From the NCBI GenBank assembly GCA_024278455.1, contig JAJRTE010000249.1, forward strand, positions 1-64,000: a DNA stretch of 64,000 nucleotides. The letters are read 5' to 3'. The notes under the pieces were generated by a model. The model saw only the letters and a list, made by a program, of their open reading frames with translations, had not been told where the DNA came from and did no database searches. Positions 8,301 to 17,286 of the stretch are shown piece by piece (within the stretch, counting starts at the first letter, position 1; each line of letters starts with the position of its first letter). The translations under genes were made by a program, and so were the position numbers. Source of the DNA: Myxococcota bacterium. Lineage in GTDB: Bacteria; Myxococcota_A; UBA796; JAJRTE01.

Positions 8301-11300
8301 TTGTACTCCAGGGAAGGCGATCCGCCAGGTTGGCCGTTCGCCGCCGAGGCCGATGCTGGAGCGGGCGAGTGGGAGCAGCGCGGCATGGTCGCCGAACTCC
8401 AGGCCGGGGACGACGCGTTCGCCCTCGAGTGCTACCGCGAGGCATTCCAACGGGGCTCCCGTTCCCCCATAGCGATTGGGGGGCAGCTTCGCATCCTTCG
8501 CCGGAGCGCCGATTGGCCCGCCCTGCTCGAGCTGCTCGAGGAGACCCAGGACCTGGTGACATCTCCGGGCTGGAAGGCGGCGTTGTCGTGGGACCGCGTG
8601 CGGATTCTCTCAGACCACCTGGATCGTGCCGCCGACGCTGCCGAACTCAGGGAAACCGTGATCCGGGAGCAACGATTCCTGCCCGCGCTGTGGGAAAAGA
8701 TCGCCGGTCTCGTAGAGGCCGGTGACCTCGAGGCATTCCTGGCGGCCCGGCAAGACGTCCCGCACGGCGACGCCCTGTCACCGCTCGAATCCCTCATGGA
8801 AGCCATGTACTGGGCCCGTCGCGGCTCTCCACGGCTGCTCGAGGAGGCCACGTCCGCGGCGGATGACCGTTGGGCATTCGACGTGAAGGAACTGTGGCAG
8901 TGTGAGATCGGCGATCTGGACGCCCTGGTCGACACCTATGCCGAGCGGCTGGAGCACACCGGCGACAGCGACCAGGCGCGCTACCTCGGCCTCCGCATCG
9001 CAGCTTGGTTGGAAGTCCGCGAGAGGTGGGAGGAGGCATGGCGAGCCACCGCGGACGTGGTCCGTGCCGGCACCTTCGACCAGGTGACCCTCGACCGGCT
9101 CGAGCGGTTGGCTGCGGCCGCCGGGCGGCTCGAGGAACTCGACGCCGTGCTCTCGGAGGTGTCCGAATCCGCCGGCGCCGGGGTAGAACCCCTCTTGCGC
9201 GCGGCCCGACACAGGGAACGTCGCCTGGACGACCCGGAAAGGGCCCTCGAGGCTTACCAGGTGGCCTGGCGGGATCGTCCGGACGCCTACGAAGCCATGG
9301 ATGGAGTGGCCCGGCTCGCCGACCGGCTGGACCTGCCCGAGTTCGCGGCGTCGGCCTGTGCCGCCAGGGCCGCGACCTTGAGCGAGCCCGCCGACCAGGC
9401 TGCCGACTGGCTGCTGGCCGGAGAGCGCTTCGCCCGTGTCGACGACGACGAAAAGACCGAGCAGGCCTACGGCAGCGTGCTCGAGCACGGCCTTCTCAAG
9501 CGCCAGGCCTTCGACCGGCTGGTCAGGTTGTACCGCACCCGTGCCGATGTGGACGGCCTCGAGATCATCCACGACAGGTGGATCGGTCGGGAGAGGGACC
9601 CGGTGGTACGCCAGTGCATGGTGATGGGGTTGGCCGACCAGCTCGAGGCCCTCGGCGCGCTCCGGCCGGCCGTCGTCCATTTCGAGCGGCTGGCGATGAG
9701 CGAGCAGTATCTACCCGCCAGCCTTCGTCTCGAGCGTATCCACTTGGCCTCGGAGGACTGGCCGCGGTACGTGGCCGCGTTGCAAGCCAGGATTGAGGCG
9801 GTCCAGTCGGAGCAGGCGGCCGAAGCCGCCAGGGCGTTGGCTCTCGAGGTGCAGGCCGGGAAGCTGCAGGAACCCTGGGCCATGGAGCAGATCCTGCAAC
9901 GCAGGCTCGAACAGGGCGACCTCGATCCCGAGACGGTCGAAGCCTACCGAGTGCTGCTGGCCTCACAGGAGCGGTGGACCGATCTCACGGTGTTCCTCGA
10001 GGAACAGGCAGCGAAGGCCGAACAGCAGGATGTCAAAGTCCGCCACCTCCTGGATTCGGGGTGGATATACGCCAACAAGCTCGACGATCTCGATCTTGCC
10101 ACGGACAGGTACCAGGACATCCTCGACCTGGTGGAAGGCGATCCTGAGGCCCTGGCAGCCCTGGTTGACATCAGCCAGAGGCGGCAGGACTGGAACGGCA
10201 TGGTCGCCGCCCTTGCGCGCAAGGCCGTGACCCTGGACGACGCAGGCAAGATCGTCGCCTACCGGGAGATCGCTCGAGTCTGGGACGAGAAGCTCGAGGA
10301 CGCCGAGACGGCTGTCCAGGCCTACCGGAAGGTTCTGGACCTTCGTCCCGACGACGCGATCGCGCTCGGCGCCCTGACCGATCTGCACCGGAGGCTCCGG
10401 CAGTGGCCCGAGTTCGTCGACATCGCGGATCGGTGGTTGAACGTGCGCAGGGACGAAGACCCCGCCCTGCTCAACGAGGTCGGCATCACCCTCGCCAGGA
10501 GGCTGGACGAACCCGAGCGAGCCGTGCCCTTCCTGTTGCGCGCGCTGGCTCGAGGACAGGGAGACCTGGAAGTGTTGCGAGGCGTCGCCGAACGGTTCGA
10601 AGCCAGGGACCAGTGGCTCGAGGCCGCCGAGTTGTATGAGCGGGTCGCCGAGCGTGTGGAGGACCCGGACGCCGTTATCGACCTGTACGAACGCACCGCG
10701 ACCATTTGTCGAGAGCGGCTCGATGACACGTCTCGAGCCGTTGTCGCCTATGAGAAGCTCCTCGAGAAAGCACCGGACCATCTGCCTGCCATGTGGTCGC
10801 TGGGCAAGGTGTACCAGGAAGCCGGCCGCCGGGACGATGCCCTCAAGACGTTGGGTGACCTGATACGCCACCCGTCCGCCCACGCCTACCTCGAGCAGTT
10901 GACCGATGTCGAGCGGCTCGAGTTCCACCGGCAGTTTGGCAACCTGCTAAGTGAAGCCGGATTTCGGGAGGAGGCCGCCGCGCACTACCAGGAAGCGCTA
11001 CGTATCATGCCCGGGCACCAGGAACTGCTCGAGAACCTGGCACAGTTGTACCGGAGCATGGGTTGGTGGGACCGGTACGCGGAGATCCTGCAGGCGCGCA
11101 TCGATACCTCCCCTGACTTGAGCCGGGAGACGTTGGCCGAGCGGTACGAGGAGTTGGGGCGGGCCTATCGCTCGGCTGGGAACCCGGACGCGGCGCTCGA
11201 GGCGTTCTGGCAGGCGCAGGACCGCGCACCCAAGCAGGCGGAGGTCTATCTCCTGATGGCGGAAATCTACCTCGAGCGGGAAGACTGGAACACGCTTCTC

Positions 11301-11810
11301 GGGTTGTACAACAGCGTCATCAAGTACTCGCCGGAACCCGGCCAGGTCGCCGACGCCTACATCCGCAAGGGCGACATTCTCTACAATCACCTCGCACCGT
11401 TGGATCCGAGCTACGTGGGAAAGGCGGTGTTGCACTATGAAAAAGCCGTGACCTATGACCGCAGGAACACCTACGCCATGCTGCGGCTTGCGGAGATCGC
11501 GCTGGAAGGGAGGAAGTTCCAGAAGGCCCAGGAGTGGCTGCGCTGGGTGCTGGGAGTCGAGCCGGAGGGTCAGACGCTGGCCAGAACGCTGGTGCTCGGC
11601 GGCGTCCTCTGTGCCGAGGCCCTGAAGGATACGGACGCCGCGCTCGCCAATTTCAACAAGGCCGCAACCGCCTGGCCGGATCTGGCAGAACACCTGGACC
11701 GCCTCGCCGGCGAACTGTCCAGCGCCCCGGGCAACCTCGAGCAGTTCTTGCGTCTCTACCGGATGTTCCTGCCCTGGACCCCTTCCTCTCCACAGCCAGA
11801 CGCCGGGTGA
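5394..11810 (+). pseudogene. Giant acidic TPR-repeat protein interrupted by three in-frame stop codons
   Basis: One reading frame of 2139 codons runs from the ATG at 5394 (GGGAG 8 bases upstream) to a TGA at 11810, broken only by TAA at 6558 (codon 389), TAG at 7425 (codon 678) and TAG at 8184 (codon 931). No frameshift is needed. Sequence character continues across each stop: ALAD-stop-ATGFPVEDA, EQAHR-stop-LGQWREVCRL and AERRL-stop-DAEAALGWFEEA. Glutamate fits all three positions. The first roughly 400 residues are low-complexity, very acidic and Pro/Ala-rich after a basic start (MARKKNRKKRQPK). The rest is dozens of TPR-like helix pairs (W..L...Y......D...A). No signal peptide or catalytic motif is seen, so it is probably a cytoplasmic scaffold. 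It may be a true pseudogene, or carry sequence errors, or be read through. The undisturbed 1200-codon distal part argues against long decay. Confidence 0.8.
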
Positions 11811-11845
11811 CGGCCTGAACGCGGCCCGTCCGGCCATTTTGTCTT

Positions 11846-11874
11846 TTGCGACTCGCCACTCTGTCCTGTAGAAT
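11846..11874 (+). promoter_or_regulatory. Promoter candidate for the second TPR gene
   Basis: TTGCGA (11846-11851) and TAGAAT (11869-11874) are 17 bases apart, about 100 bases upstream of the start at 11976. Confidence 0.45.
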
Positions 11875-11975
11875 GTCTTCAGGGTCAACGGCCGGGTGGT
11901 GAACGCCGGTGCCACGGACGAGTTCGAGGTGCGCGCGGGTCGCGGCGCGATCGTTTGGGGGCGAATACGGCTGTG

Positions 11976-13400
11976 ATGGACAAGTCGAGACGTCTCAAGG
12001 TCTACTCGGAAAAGGACTATTCCGAGCTTATCGAGTTCCCGGTCGAACTCGTCGGAAGGGACGGCGTGGTCCGCAGGTATTCCTACTCCGACTCCGTCAA
12101 GATCTACCGGAGGCGCATTGAGAGCGCGCATGTGCGCTACAGCGACTTGGAGGTCATCAACGCCGAAATCTCCCATTGTACGAAGCGGCTCGAGCAGCTC
12201 CATCGTTCCTGGAAGCAGCGCATGCGCCGTTTCGAGCGGGAGTATGTCCAGAACCGCCCGGTGCCCCAGGACAGGCAGCTCTACGAGCGGGGCAAGAAGT
12301 TCCTGCGCGTCTACCTCGAGCGTCATGCCCCGGACGCAGGTTTCGACCCCGAGTCGAGGGAACTCAACCTCGTACTGTTGGAGGACAGGCCGGACTGCCA
12401 GGTATTCTACGTGAATTGGCAGCTCTTCCATCCAGGCACCTTGCTCTATGCCTATCGCCTGGACGGCGACCAGGGAGATGCGCGGCGCGAGGAATACCAT
12501 CAATATCTCACGCTTCTCAAGGCGATCGCCCACGCCCCTGATACGGAGAAGCTCCTTCACCACGAGTGCGGGCCGGAGATTGCGTTCATTCTGAGCGGGC
12601 CTCGAGCCACGCCGATGATGCCGAACCTGGATGGTGGCCGCTCGATGTTGGTCCAGTTTCTGGGGATGGTGGACGGGGTGGCCGGCGAACCCCCGGCCCT
12701 CGTCGCCACGCGGCGCGGGAGATCCGACGATGATGGAGACCCCTTCCGTGCGGGCCTCGAGGAGTTGCGGTGGAACAACTTCGAGGAGGCGTTCGATCAG
12801 TTCACCAAGGCGCTCGAGGAGAATCCGTTCTACAAGGAGGCCTACTGGGCGCTCGCAGACATCGCGCACATCCTGGACCGCTGGGACGATGTGGAGCCCT
12901 ATTTGTTGATGGCGTTGAAGTACTTCGGCAAGGAGCCCAGGGCGCACTTCTACTGGGGACGGATGTTGTTGCACCGCAAGGATCTGGAAGGGGCGGAACG
13001 GGCCTTCGCGCGTGCCGTCCAGCTCAACATGAAGCAGGGCAGGGGGGTCGGTTTCCTGGCGTGTACGCAGGGGCTTCGCGGTCACCATGGCCGGGCGGCG
13101 GCGACGCTCCAGGGCGGGCTGGGCGTGTTCCCCAGGGACGGCCTCTTGCTCCGGCTGGCCGGCCCCCTGCACCGGGCCCTGCGCCTGCACAGGTGGGTAC
13201 GATTCGCCCTGCTGGCTTCCACGCTTCTGATGGTATCGCTCGTACTCGCCACGGCGTCGCCGGTCGCCTGGGCTGTCGTGGCCGCCGTCGAGGTGGTCAT
13301 CGGTGCCATGGCCCTTCAGCGCAAGCGTCGCATACGTGCCGAACTTTGGGACTGGGCGCGGCAGGAAGGAGCGTCACTGGCTCCCAGGCCAGGTGAATAG
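11976..13400 (+). CDS. TPR protein with C-terminal membrane segments, function unknown
   Basis: Protein of about 474 residues that I cannot assign to a named family. The first 250 residues are charged, with a possible coiled coil (IESAHVRYSDLEVINAEISH). Residues about 255-370 hold TPR-like units: FRAGLEELRWNNFEEAFDQF, then NPFYKEAYWALADIAHILD, then FYWGRMLLHRKDLEGAERAF. Two hydrophobic stretches follow near the C-terminus (FALLASTLLMVSLVLATA and VAWAVVAAVEVVIGAMAL), then a basic tail, so it is probably anchored in the inner membrane. ATG 11976 is preferred; an adjacent GTG (11973) and an upstream TTG (11955) are possible. It follows the giant TPR gene but has its own promoter. The pairing suggests related scaffold roles (inference only). 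Confidence 0.7.
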   Translation: MDKSRRLKVYSEKDYSELIEFPVELVGRDGVVRRYSYSDSVKIYRRRIESAHVRYSDLEVINAEISHCTKRLEQLHRSWKQRMRRFEREYVQNRPVPQDRQLYERGKKFLRVYLERHAPDAGFDPESRELNLVLLEDRPDCQVFYVNWQLFHPGTLLYAYRLDGDQGDARREEYHQYLTLLKAIAHAPDTEKLLHHECGPEIAFILSGPRATPMMPNLDGGRSMLVQFLGMVDGVAGEPPALVATRRGRSDDDGDPFRAGLEELRWNNFEEAFDQFTKALEENPFYKEAYWALADIAHILDRWDDVEPYLLMALKYFGKEPRAHFYWGRMLLHRKDLEGAERAFARAVQLNMKQGRGVGFLACTQGLRGHHGRAAATLQGGLGVFPRDGLLLRLAGPLHRALRLHRWVRFALLASTLLMVSLVLATASPVAWAVVAAVEVVIGAMALQRKRRIRAELWDWARQEGASLAPRPGE

Positions 13401-13546
13401 TGCATGCTCCGGGCCGGCCGACCCGGCTCTTCACCGTGACACGCTCGCCAGAAAATGACGGTGGCTCCTGGCATCTCGGTGCCGCCAGGTCGGGGCCAGC
13501 ATTTCGGCTGGCTCAGCGGCGATGTCCTCGACACCGGAGGCAGACC

Positions 13547-14776
13547 GTGAACGTATCCAGGTTGGCGGACGCGATTCCGCCGTTCATCGTGATGGACGTG
13601 CTCGAGCGGGCACAGAGCCTCGAGCAGCAGGGCGTGGACATCGTGCACCTCGAGGTGGGCGAGCCCGATTTCGACACGCCGCGGCCCGTGGTCGCCCATG
13701 CGCGAGAAGCGCTCGAGCGGGGGATGACCCACTACACGCATTCGTTGGGGCGCCTGTCGTTGCGCGAGGCGATCGCGGCCTACCACGAGGAGCGATACGG
13801 AACGCGCATCGATCCCGGGCGAATCGTCGTCACCAGCGGGAGTTCCCCGGCGTTGTTGTTGGTGTTCCTGGCCCTGTGCGACCGGGGGGACGAAGTCATA
13901 CTGACCGATCCCCACTACGCCTGCTACCCCAACCTGATCGCCTGTGCCGGCGGGGTTCCCGCCTGTGTGCCGGTGCGTGAAGAAGACGGGTTCCAGCTCC
14001 GTGCCGGGGCCGTGCGGGACCGCCTGACCTCGAGGACTCGAGCCATCCTCGTCAACAGTCCTGCGAATCCCACGGGGACGGTGTTGTCGGGCGAGACCTT
14101 GGCCGAGATAGCCGGCCTCGGCATGCTGGTGATCTCCGACGAAATCTACCACGGGCTCGAGTACGGGGTCCGGTCGCGGTCGATCCTCGAGTTCACCGAC
14201 GACGCTGTGGTGATAAACGGGTTTTCCAAGCTGTTCGCCATGACCGGCTGGCGTCTTGGGTATGCCATCGTGCCCGACTGGCTGGTGAGACCGGTGCAGA
14301 AGCTGCAGCAGAACTTCTTCATCAGTGCCGGTGACTTCATCCAGGCGAGTGCCGTCAGTGCCCTGACCCGGTGCCAGGACGACGTGGAGGCCATGCGCCG
14401 GGAATATGATCGGCGGCGACGGCTCGTGGTGCGTCGGGTACGCGAGATGGGCCTCGGGCTGCCCGCGGAGCCTCGAGGCGCCTTCTACGTGTTTTGCAAC
14501 GCGTCTGAAGTCTGCCGGAGAGTGGGGATGAGCAGCTACGAACTCTGTTTCGACATCCTCGGGACCGCACACGTTGCTGTCACGCCCGGAACCGATTTCG
14601 GACCTCGAGGGGAGGGGTATCTCCGTATCTCCTACGCCGCAGCATACCACCGGATCGAAACCGGGCTCGACCGTCTCGAGGCCTACCTTTCGGGGGCGGC
14701 CCGCCGGGTCGCTCCTACCGCGTCGCGGCGGGCCTGTCCAAGTATGCCCTTGACACGAGAAGGATTAGCGCGATAA
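13547..14776 (+). CDS. Class I/II PLP-dependent aminotransferase (aspartate aminotransferase-like)
   Basis: Cytoplasmic fold-type I aminotransferase, 409 aa, normal length. Seen: the substrate-binding N-terminal block [12 protein letters not shown], the cofactor-phosphate region [15 protein letters not shown] with the PLP-ring Asn, [12 protein letters not shown] with the Asp and Tyr, and Lys228 in [15 protein letters not shown] as the Schiff-base lysine. The carboxylate-binding Arg is in YLRISYA. The GTG start at 13547 is supported by GGAGG six bases upstream. The amino-acid substrate cannot be told. The gene lies just before the microcompartment locus, and that locus's promoter sits inside its last codons. 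It carries no encapsulation helix, so it is probably a neighbour rather than cargo. Confidence 0.9.
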   Translation: MNVSRLADAIPPFIVMDVLERAQSLEQQGVDIVHLEVGEPDFDTPRPVVAHAREALERGMTHYTHSLGRLSLREAIAAYHEERYGTRIDPGRIVVTSGSSPALLLVFLALCDRGDEVILTDPHYACYPNLIACAGGVPACVPVREEDGFQLRAGAVRDRLTSRTRAILVNSPANPTGTVLSGETLAEIAGLGMLVISDEIYHGLEYGVRSRSILEFTDDAVVINGFSKLFAMTGWRLGYAIVPDWLVRPVQKLQQNFFISAGDFIQASAVSALTRCQDDVEAMRREYDRRRRLVVRRVREMGLGLPAEPRGAFYVFCNASEVCRRVGMSSYELCFDILGTAHVAVTPGTDFGPRGEGYLRISYAAAYHRIETGLDRLEAYLSGAARRVAPTASRRACPSMPLTREGLAR

Positions 14777-14777
14777 A
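14750..14777 (+). promoter_or_regulatory. Promoter for the microcompartment operon
   Basis: A perfect TTGACA (14750-14755) and GATAAA (14772-14777) are 16 bases apart, inside the end of the aminotransferase gene and about 100 bases before the BMC-H start. A full TTGACA is rare by chance in DNA this GC-rich. Confidence 0.55.
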
Positions 14778-14791
14778 TAGAGTCCGCTGTG

Positions 14792-14802
14792 CCTGTCACA
14801 GG
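14792..14802. promoter_or_regulatory. Small dyad near the predicted transcription start of the BMC operon
   Basis: CCTGT-C-ACAGG is a perfect 5+1+5 inverted repeat 15 bases after the predicted -10 box, where a repressor site would be expected. No regulator gene is adjacent, so the binding protein is unknown. Confidence 0.35.
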
Positions 14803-14874
14803 TACCGGGAGATATCGAAAGGAAGCGCAGTTTGTGCGAGGTTTCTGCAACGGCAGGTCGTAAGGAGACGTGAG

Positions 14875-15171
14875 ATGGCAGACGCATTGGGCATGATCGA
14901 AACCAAGGGCTTCGTGGGGATGGTGGAAGCCTCTGACGCCATGGTCAAGGCCGCGAAGGTGGAACTGGTCGGCTACGAGAAGATCGGCGGCGGGTACGTG
15001 ACCGCTATCGTGCGTGGCGATGTCGCCGCGGTGAAGGCCGCGACTGATGCCGGCGCTCGAGTCGCGCAGCGGGTCGGCGAATTGGTCAGCGTCCACGTGA
15101 TCCCGCGCCCGCATGAAAACATCGACCTGGTGCTGCCCTTGGGTCGCCAGCTCGCCACCGACACGAAGTAG
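14875..15171 (+). CDS. BMC-H hexameric microcompartment shell protein
   Basis: 98-residue single-BMC-domain protein that forms the hexagonal facet tiles of a bacterial microcompartment. The sequence is canonical: [20 protein letters not shown], then the pore loop KIGGGY, then [19 protein letters not shown], then [11 protein letters not shown]. It is very like the H. ochraceum BMC-H as I recall it. The pore carries Gly-Gly-Gly where PduA has Gly-Ser-Gly, which could affect what crosses the shell. AAGGAG precedes the ATG closely. It is the first gene of the operon and the only BMC-H in the window, so it should be the major shell protein. The BMC-P gene follows after 12 bases. Confidence 0.97.
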   Translation: MADALGMIETKGFVGMVEASDAMVKAAKVELVGYEKIGGGYVTAIVRGDVAAVKAATDAGARVAQRVGELVSVHVIPRPHENIDLVLPLGRQLATDTK

Positions 15172-15183
15172 GTCACCAGCGTC

Positions 15184-15495
15184 ATGAAAATGGGAATGGT
15201 CGTGGGCACCGTCGTCGCCACGCAAAAAGACGAGAAGCTGAAGGGCCTGCGGCTCATGCTGGTTCGGGATTTGACCTTGAATCTCGACGAGAAGGACTCG
15301 TTCGTCGTGGCCGCCGACTCGGTCGGCGCCGGCGTCGGTGAAGTGGTCCTCTATGCGAGCGGATCGTCTGCACGCATGACCACCCTCACGTCGGAGAAGC
15401 CCTGCGACGCCACCATCATGGCCATAGTCGACACGGTGACGGTCGGGGGAGACGTGGTGTACGAGAAGGTGCCCGCGTCCGGCCAGGCCGACTAG
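15184..15495 (+). CDS. BMC-P (EutN/CcmL) pentameric shell vertex protein, copy 1
   Basis: 103-residue EutN/CcmL-family protein expected to cap the vertices of the icosahedral shell as a pentamer. Family hallmarks are the start MVVGTVVATQKDEKLKGLRL, the LVRDL and VAADSVGAGVGEVVLYASGSSAR block, and ATIMAIVDTV. It directly follows BMC-H (12 bases) and is one of three BMC-P genes in the locus. It is the most diverged in the middle from the other two, so the three may not be interchangeable. After it comes an unusual 359-bp gap. Confidence 0.95.
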   Translation: MKMGMVVGTVVATQKDEKLKGLRLMLVRDLTLNLDEKDSFVVAADSVGAGVGEVVLYASGSSARMTTLTSEKPCDATIMAIVDTVTVGGDVVYEKVPASGQAD

Positions 15496-15854
15496 TCGAA
15501 AGCGGGCCGCCTGCAGTGTGGCCAACCCGCGCAACCGGCGTTGGCAGGAGCGAACGCACGATGATGTCGCAGCGACGGCTGGTGGACATCTCGATCCTTC
15601 AGGCGGCCCTGAGACAGGCCCGCGGCCGTGGTGCTGCCGGGCGTGTGGGGGTGTCGGCAGGGACGGGGCGATTGGACGCCCGCGCGTGATCGGGTCATGT
15701 CGAGCGCGGCATCTTGAACCGTGACGGGCTGGCGTCCCTCTCGGTCGAGCCGGTTCGCCAGCCGCCCCGGGGCGACGAAAGGACGCGGGCGTCCAACAGG
15801 TCCTTGGCGGTTGGGGAGACTTCTCGAGACAGCATTTCCGGGAGAACGGTCATC
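15496..15854. other. 359-bp gap inside the BMC operon
   Basis: Much longer than other gaps in this locus. It holds one short frame with a plausible ribosome binding site (15561-15689, listed separately), a CTGCCG/CGGCAG inverted pair around 15640-15660, and the ribosome binding site of the dehydrogenase at about 15840. No internal promoter of good quality was seen. Confidence 0.5.
15561..15689 (+). CDS. Possible 42-residue small protein in the BMC operon gap
   Basis: ATG (15561, with a second ATG at 15564) to TGA at 15687-15689, with GGAG nine bases upstream. The first half, RRLVDISILQAALRQAR, could form an amphipathic helix similar in style to encapsulation peptides. The second half is Gly/Ala/Arg-rich. 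No family is recognised, and the frame may be chance in GC-rich DNA. Confidence 0.25.
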   Translation: MMSQRRLVDISILQAALRQARGRGAAGRVGVSAGTGRLDARA

Positions 15855-17267
15855 ATGCAGATCACCCAGGATCAGATAGGTACCATCGTCGAGAAGGTGC
15901 TTGCCCGGATTCATACCGAGGGCCCGGCGCCGGTACCGCCGCTCGAGGGCCGGGAGACGCTTGGCAAGGGGGTGTTCCGGGACATCGACCAGGCCGTGGA
16001 CGCCGCTCGAGACGCCCAGGTCAAGCTGGTGGGGATGCCGCTGCAGAAGCGGTACGAGATGGTGGCCAACATCAGGCGGCGGTTGGTGGAGAATGTCAAG
16101 CTGCTGGCCGAGATGGCGGTCGCCGAGACCGGGCTGGGGCGCGTGGAGGACAAGATCGGCAAGAACATGCTGGTCATCAACAAGACGCCTGGCCCGGAAA
16201 TCCTCGAGCCCAAGGCATACTCGGGCGACGACGGCCTCTGCCTGGTCGAGCGCGCACCCTACGGCGTCATTGGGTCGATCACGCCCTGCACCAACCCTTC
16301 CGAGACGATCATCAACAACGGGATCGGCATGTTTTCCGCCGCCAACGGGATCGTGTTCAACGCGCATCCATCGGCACGGCGCACCTCGATCCGGACCATC
16401 CAGATCATCAACGATGCCATCGTCGAGTGTGGCGGCCCCGAGAACTGCTTCACTTGTGTGGCCGAGCCCACGATCCAGTCCGCGGGCCAGTTGATGAAGC
16501 ATCGGGGGGTCCGGCTCTTGGTGGTCACGGGTGGGCCGGCCGTGGTCAAGGCTGCCATGGCGTCCGGGAAAAAGGTGATTGCCGGCGGGCCAGGCAACCC
16601 GCCCGTGGTCGTGGACGAAACCGCCGACATCGAAACCGCCGCGCGTTCCATCGTCGCGGGAGCGTCCCTGGACAACAACATCATCTGTGTCGACGAGAAG
16701 GAGTGTTTCGTCGTCCATTCCGTCGCCGACAAGCTGATCGACGCCATGAAGCGAGCCGGCTGCTACCAGGTCAGCGGCTACCAGATGCGCCGTCTCGAGC
16801 AGCTCGTGCTCGACGGCGACCATCCCCGAAAGGAGTGGGTGGGCAAGGACGCCAGGAAGATCCTTGCAGCCATCGATGTCGATGTCCCGGGCGACCCGCG
16901 GCTCGTGATTTGCGAGACCGAGTTCAAGCACCCATTCGTGCAGGTCGAGATGTTGTTGCCCGTGTTTCCCATCGTCCGAGTTCGCGACGCCGGCGAGGGT
17001 ATCGCCATGGCGGTCAAGGCCGAACACGGGTATGGCCACACGGCCTCCATGTATTCCAGGAACATCGAGAACCTGCACAAGATGGCTCGAGTGGTCAACA
17101 CGTCGATTTTTGTCAAGAATGCGCCTCATGCCGCGGGGTTGGGGCTGGGGGGCGAGGGGTACACCTCGTTCACCATCGCGTCGCCTACCGGCGAAGGGCT
17201 GACCACGGCGATCCATTTCAGCCGCGAACGGCGGTGTACTTTGAAGAACTACTTCCGGATCGTCTGA
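15855..17267 (+). CDS. CoA-acylating aldehyde dehydrogenase (EutE/PduP family) with N-terminal encapsulation helix
   Basis: 470-residue microcompartment core enzyme that oxidises an aldehyde to its acyl-CoA with NAD+. The first 20 residues (MQITQDQIGTIVEKVLARIH) form an amphipathic helix of the kind that targets cargo to shells, followed by a Pro-rich linker and the catalytic domain from about residue 30. The catalytic Cys278 lies in LDNNIICVDEKE. The dinucleotide and structural region includes GVIGSITPCTNPSETIINN and VTGGPAVVKAAMASGKKVIAGGPG. GGGAGA upstream supports the ATG at 15855. It is followed 19 bases later by the PduS-like gene. In this context its aldehyde presumably comes from the aldolase encoded at the end of the operon. 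The substrate could be lactaldehyde or acetaldehyde; the sequence alone does not decide. Confidence 0.95.
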   Translation: MQITQDQIGTIVEKVLARIHTEGPAPVPPLEGRETLGKGVFRDIDQAVDAARDAQVKLVGMPLQKRYEMVANIRRRLVENVKLLAEMAVAETGLGRVEDKIGKNMLVINKTPGPEILEPKAYSGDDGLCLVERAPYGVIGSITPCTNPSETIINNGIGMFSAANGIVFNAHPSARRTSIRTIQIINDAIVECGGPENCFTCVAEPTIQSAGQLMKHRGVRLLVVTGGPAVVKAAMASGKKVIAGGPGNPPVVVDETADIETAARSIVAGASLDNNIICVDEKECFVVHSVADKLIDAMKRAGCYQVSGYQMRRLEQLVLDGDHPRKEWVGKDARKILAAIDVDVPGDPRLVICETEFKHPFVQVEMLLPVFPIVRVRDAGEGIAMAVKAEHGYGHTASMYSRNIENLHKMARVVNTSIFVKNAPHAAGLGLGGEGYTSFTIASPTGEGLTTAIHFSRERRCTLKNYFRIV

Positions 17268-17286
17268 GCCGGCAGGGGGAGCGCAC

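Noticed and set aside
13547-14776. Aminotransferase as microcompartment cargo
   Set aside because: No amphipathic encapsulation helix at either end, and the BMC promoter lies inside its 3' end, so it is likely a separate unit.
15714-15854. N-terminal extension of the aldehyde dehydrogenase
   Set aside because: The upstream in-frame stretch has no helix or ribosome binding site, whereas the ATG at 15855 has one and starts the encapsulation helix.
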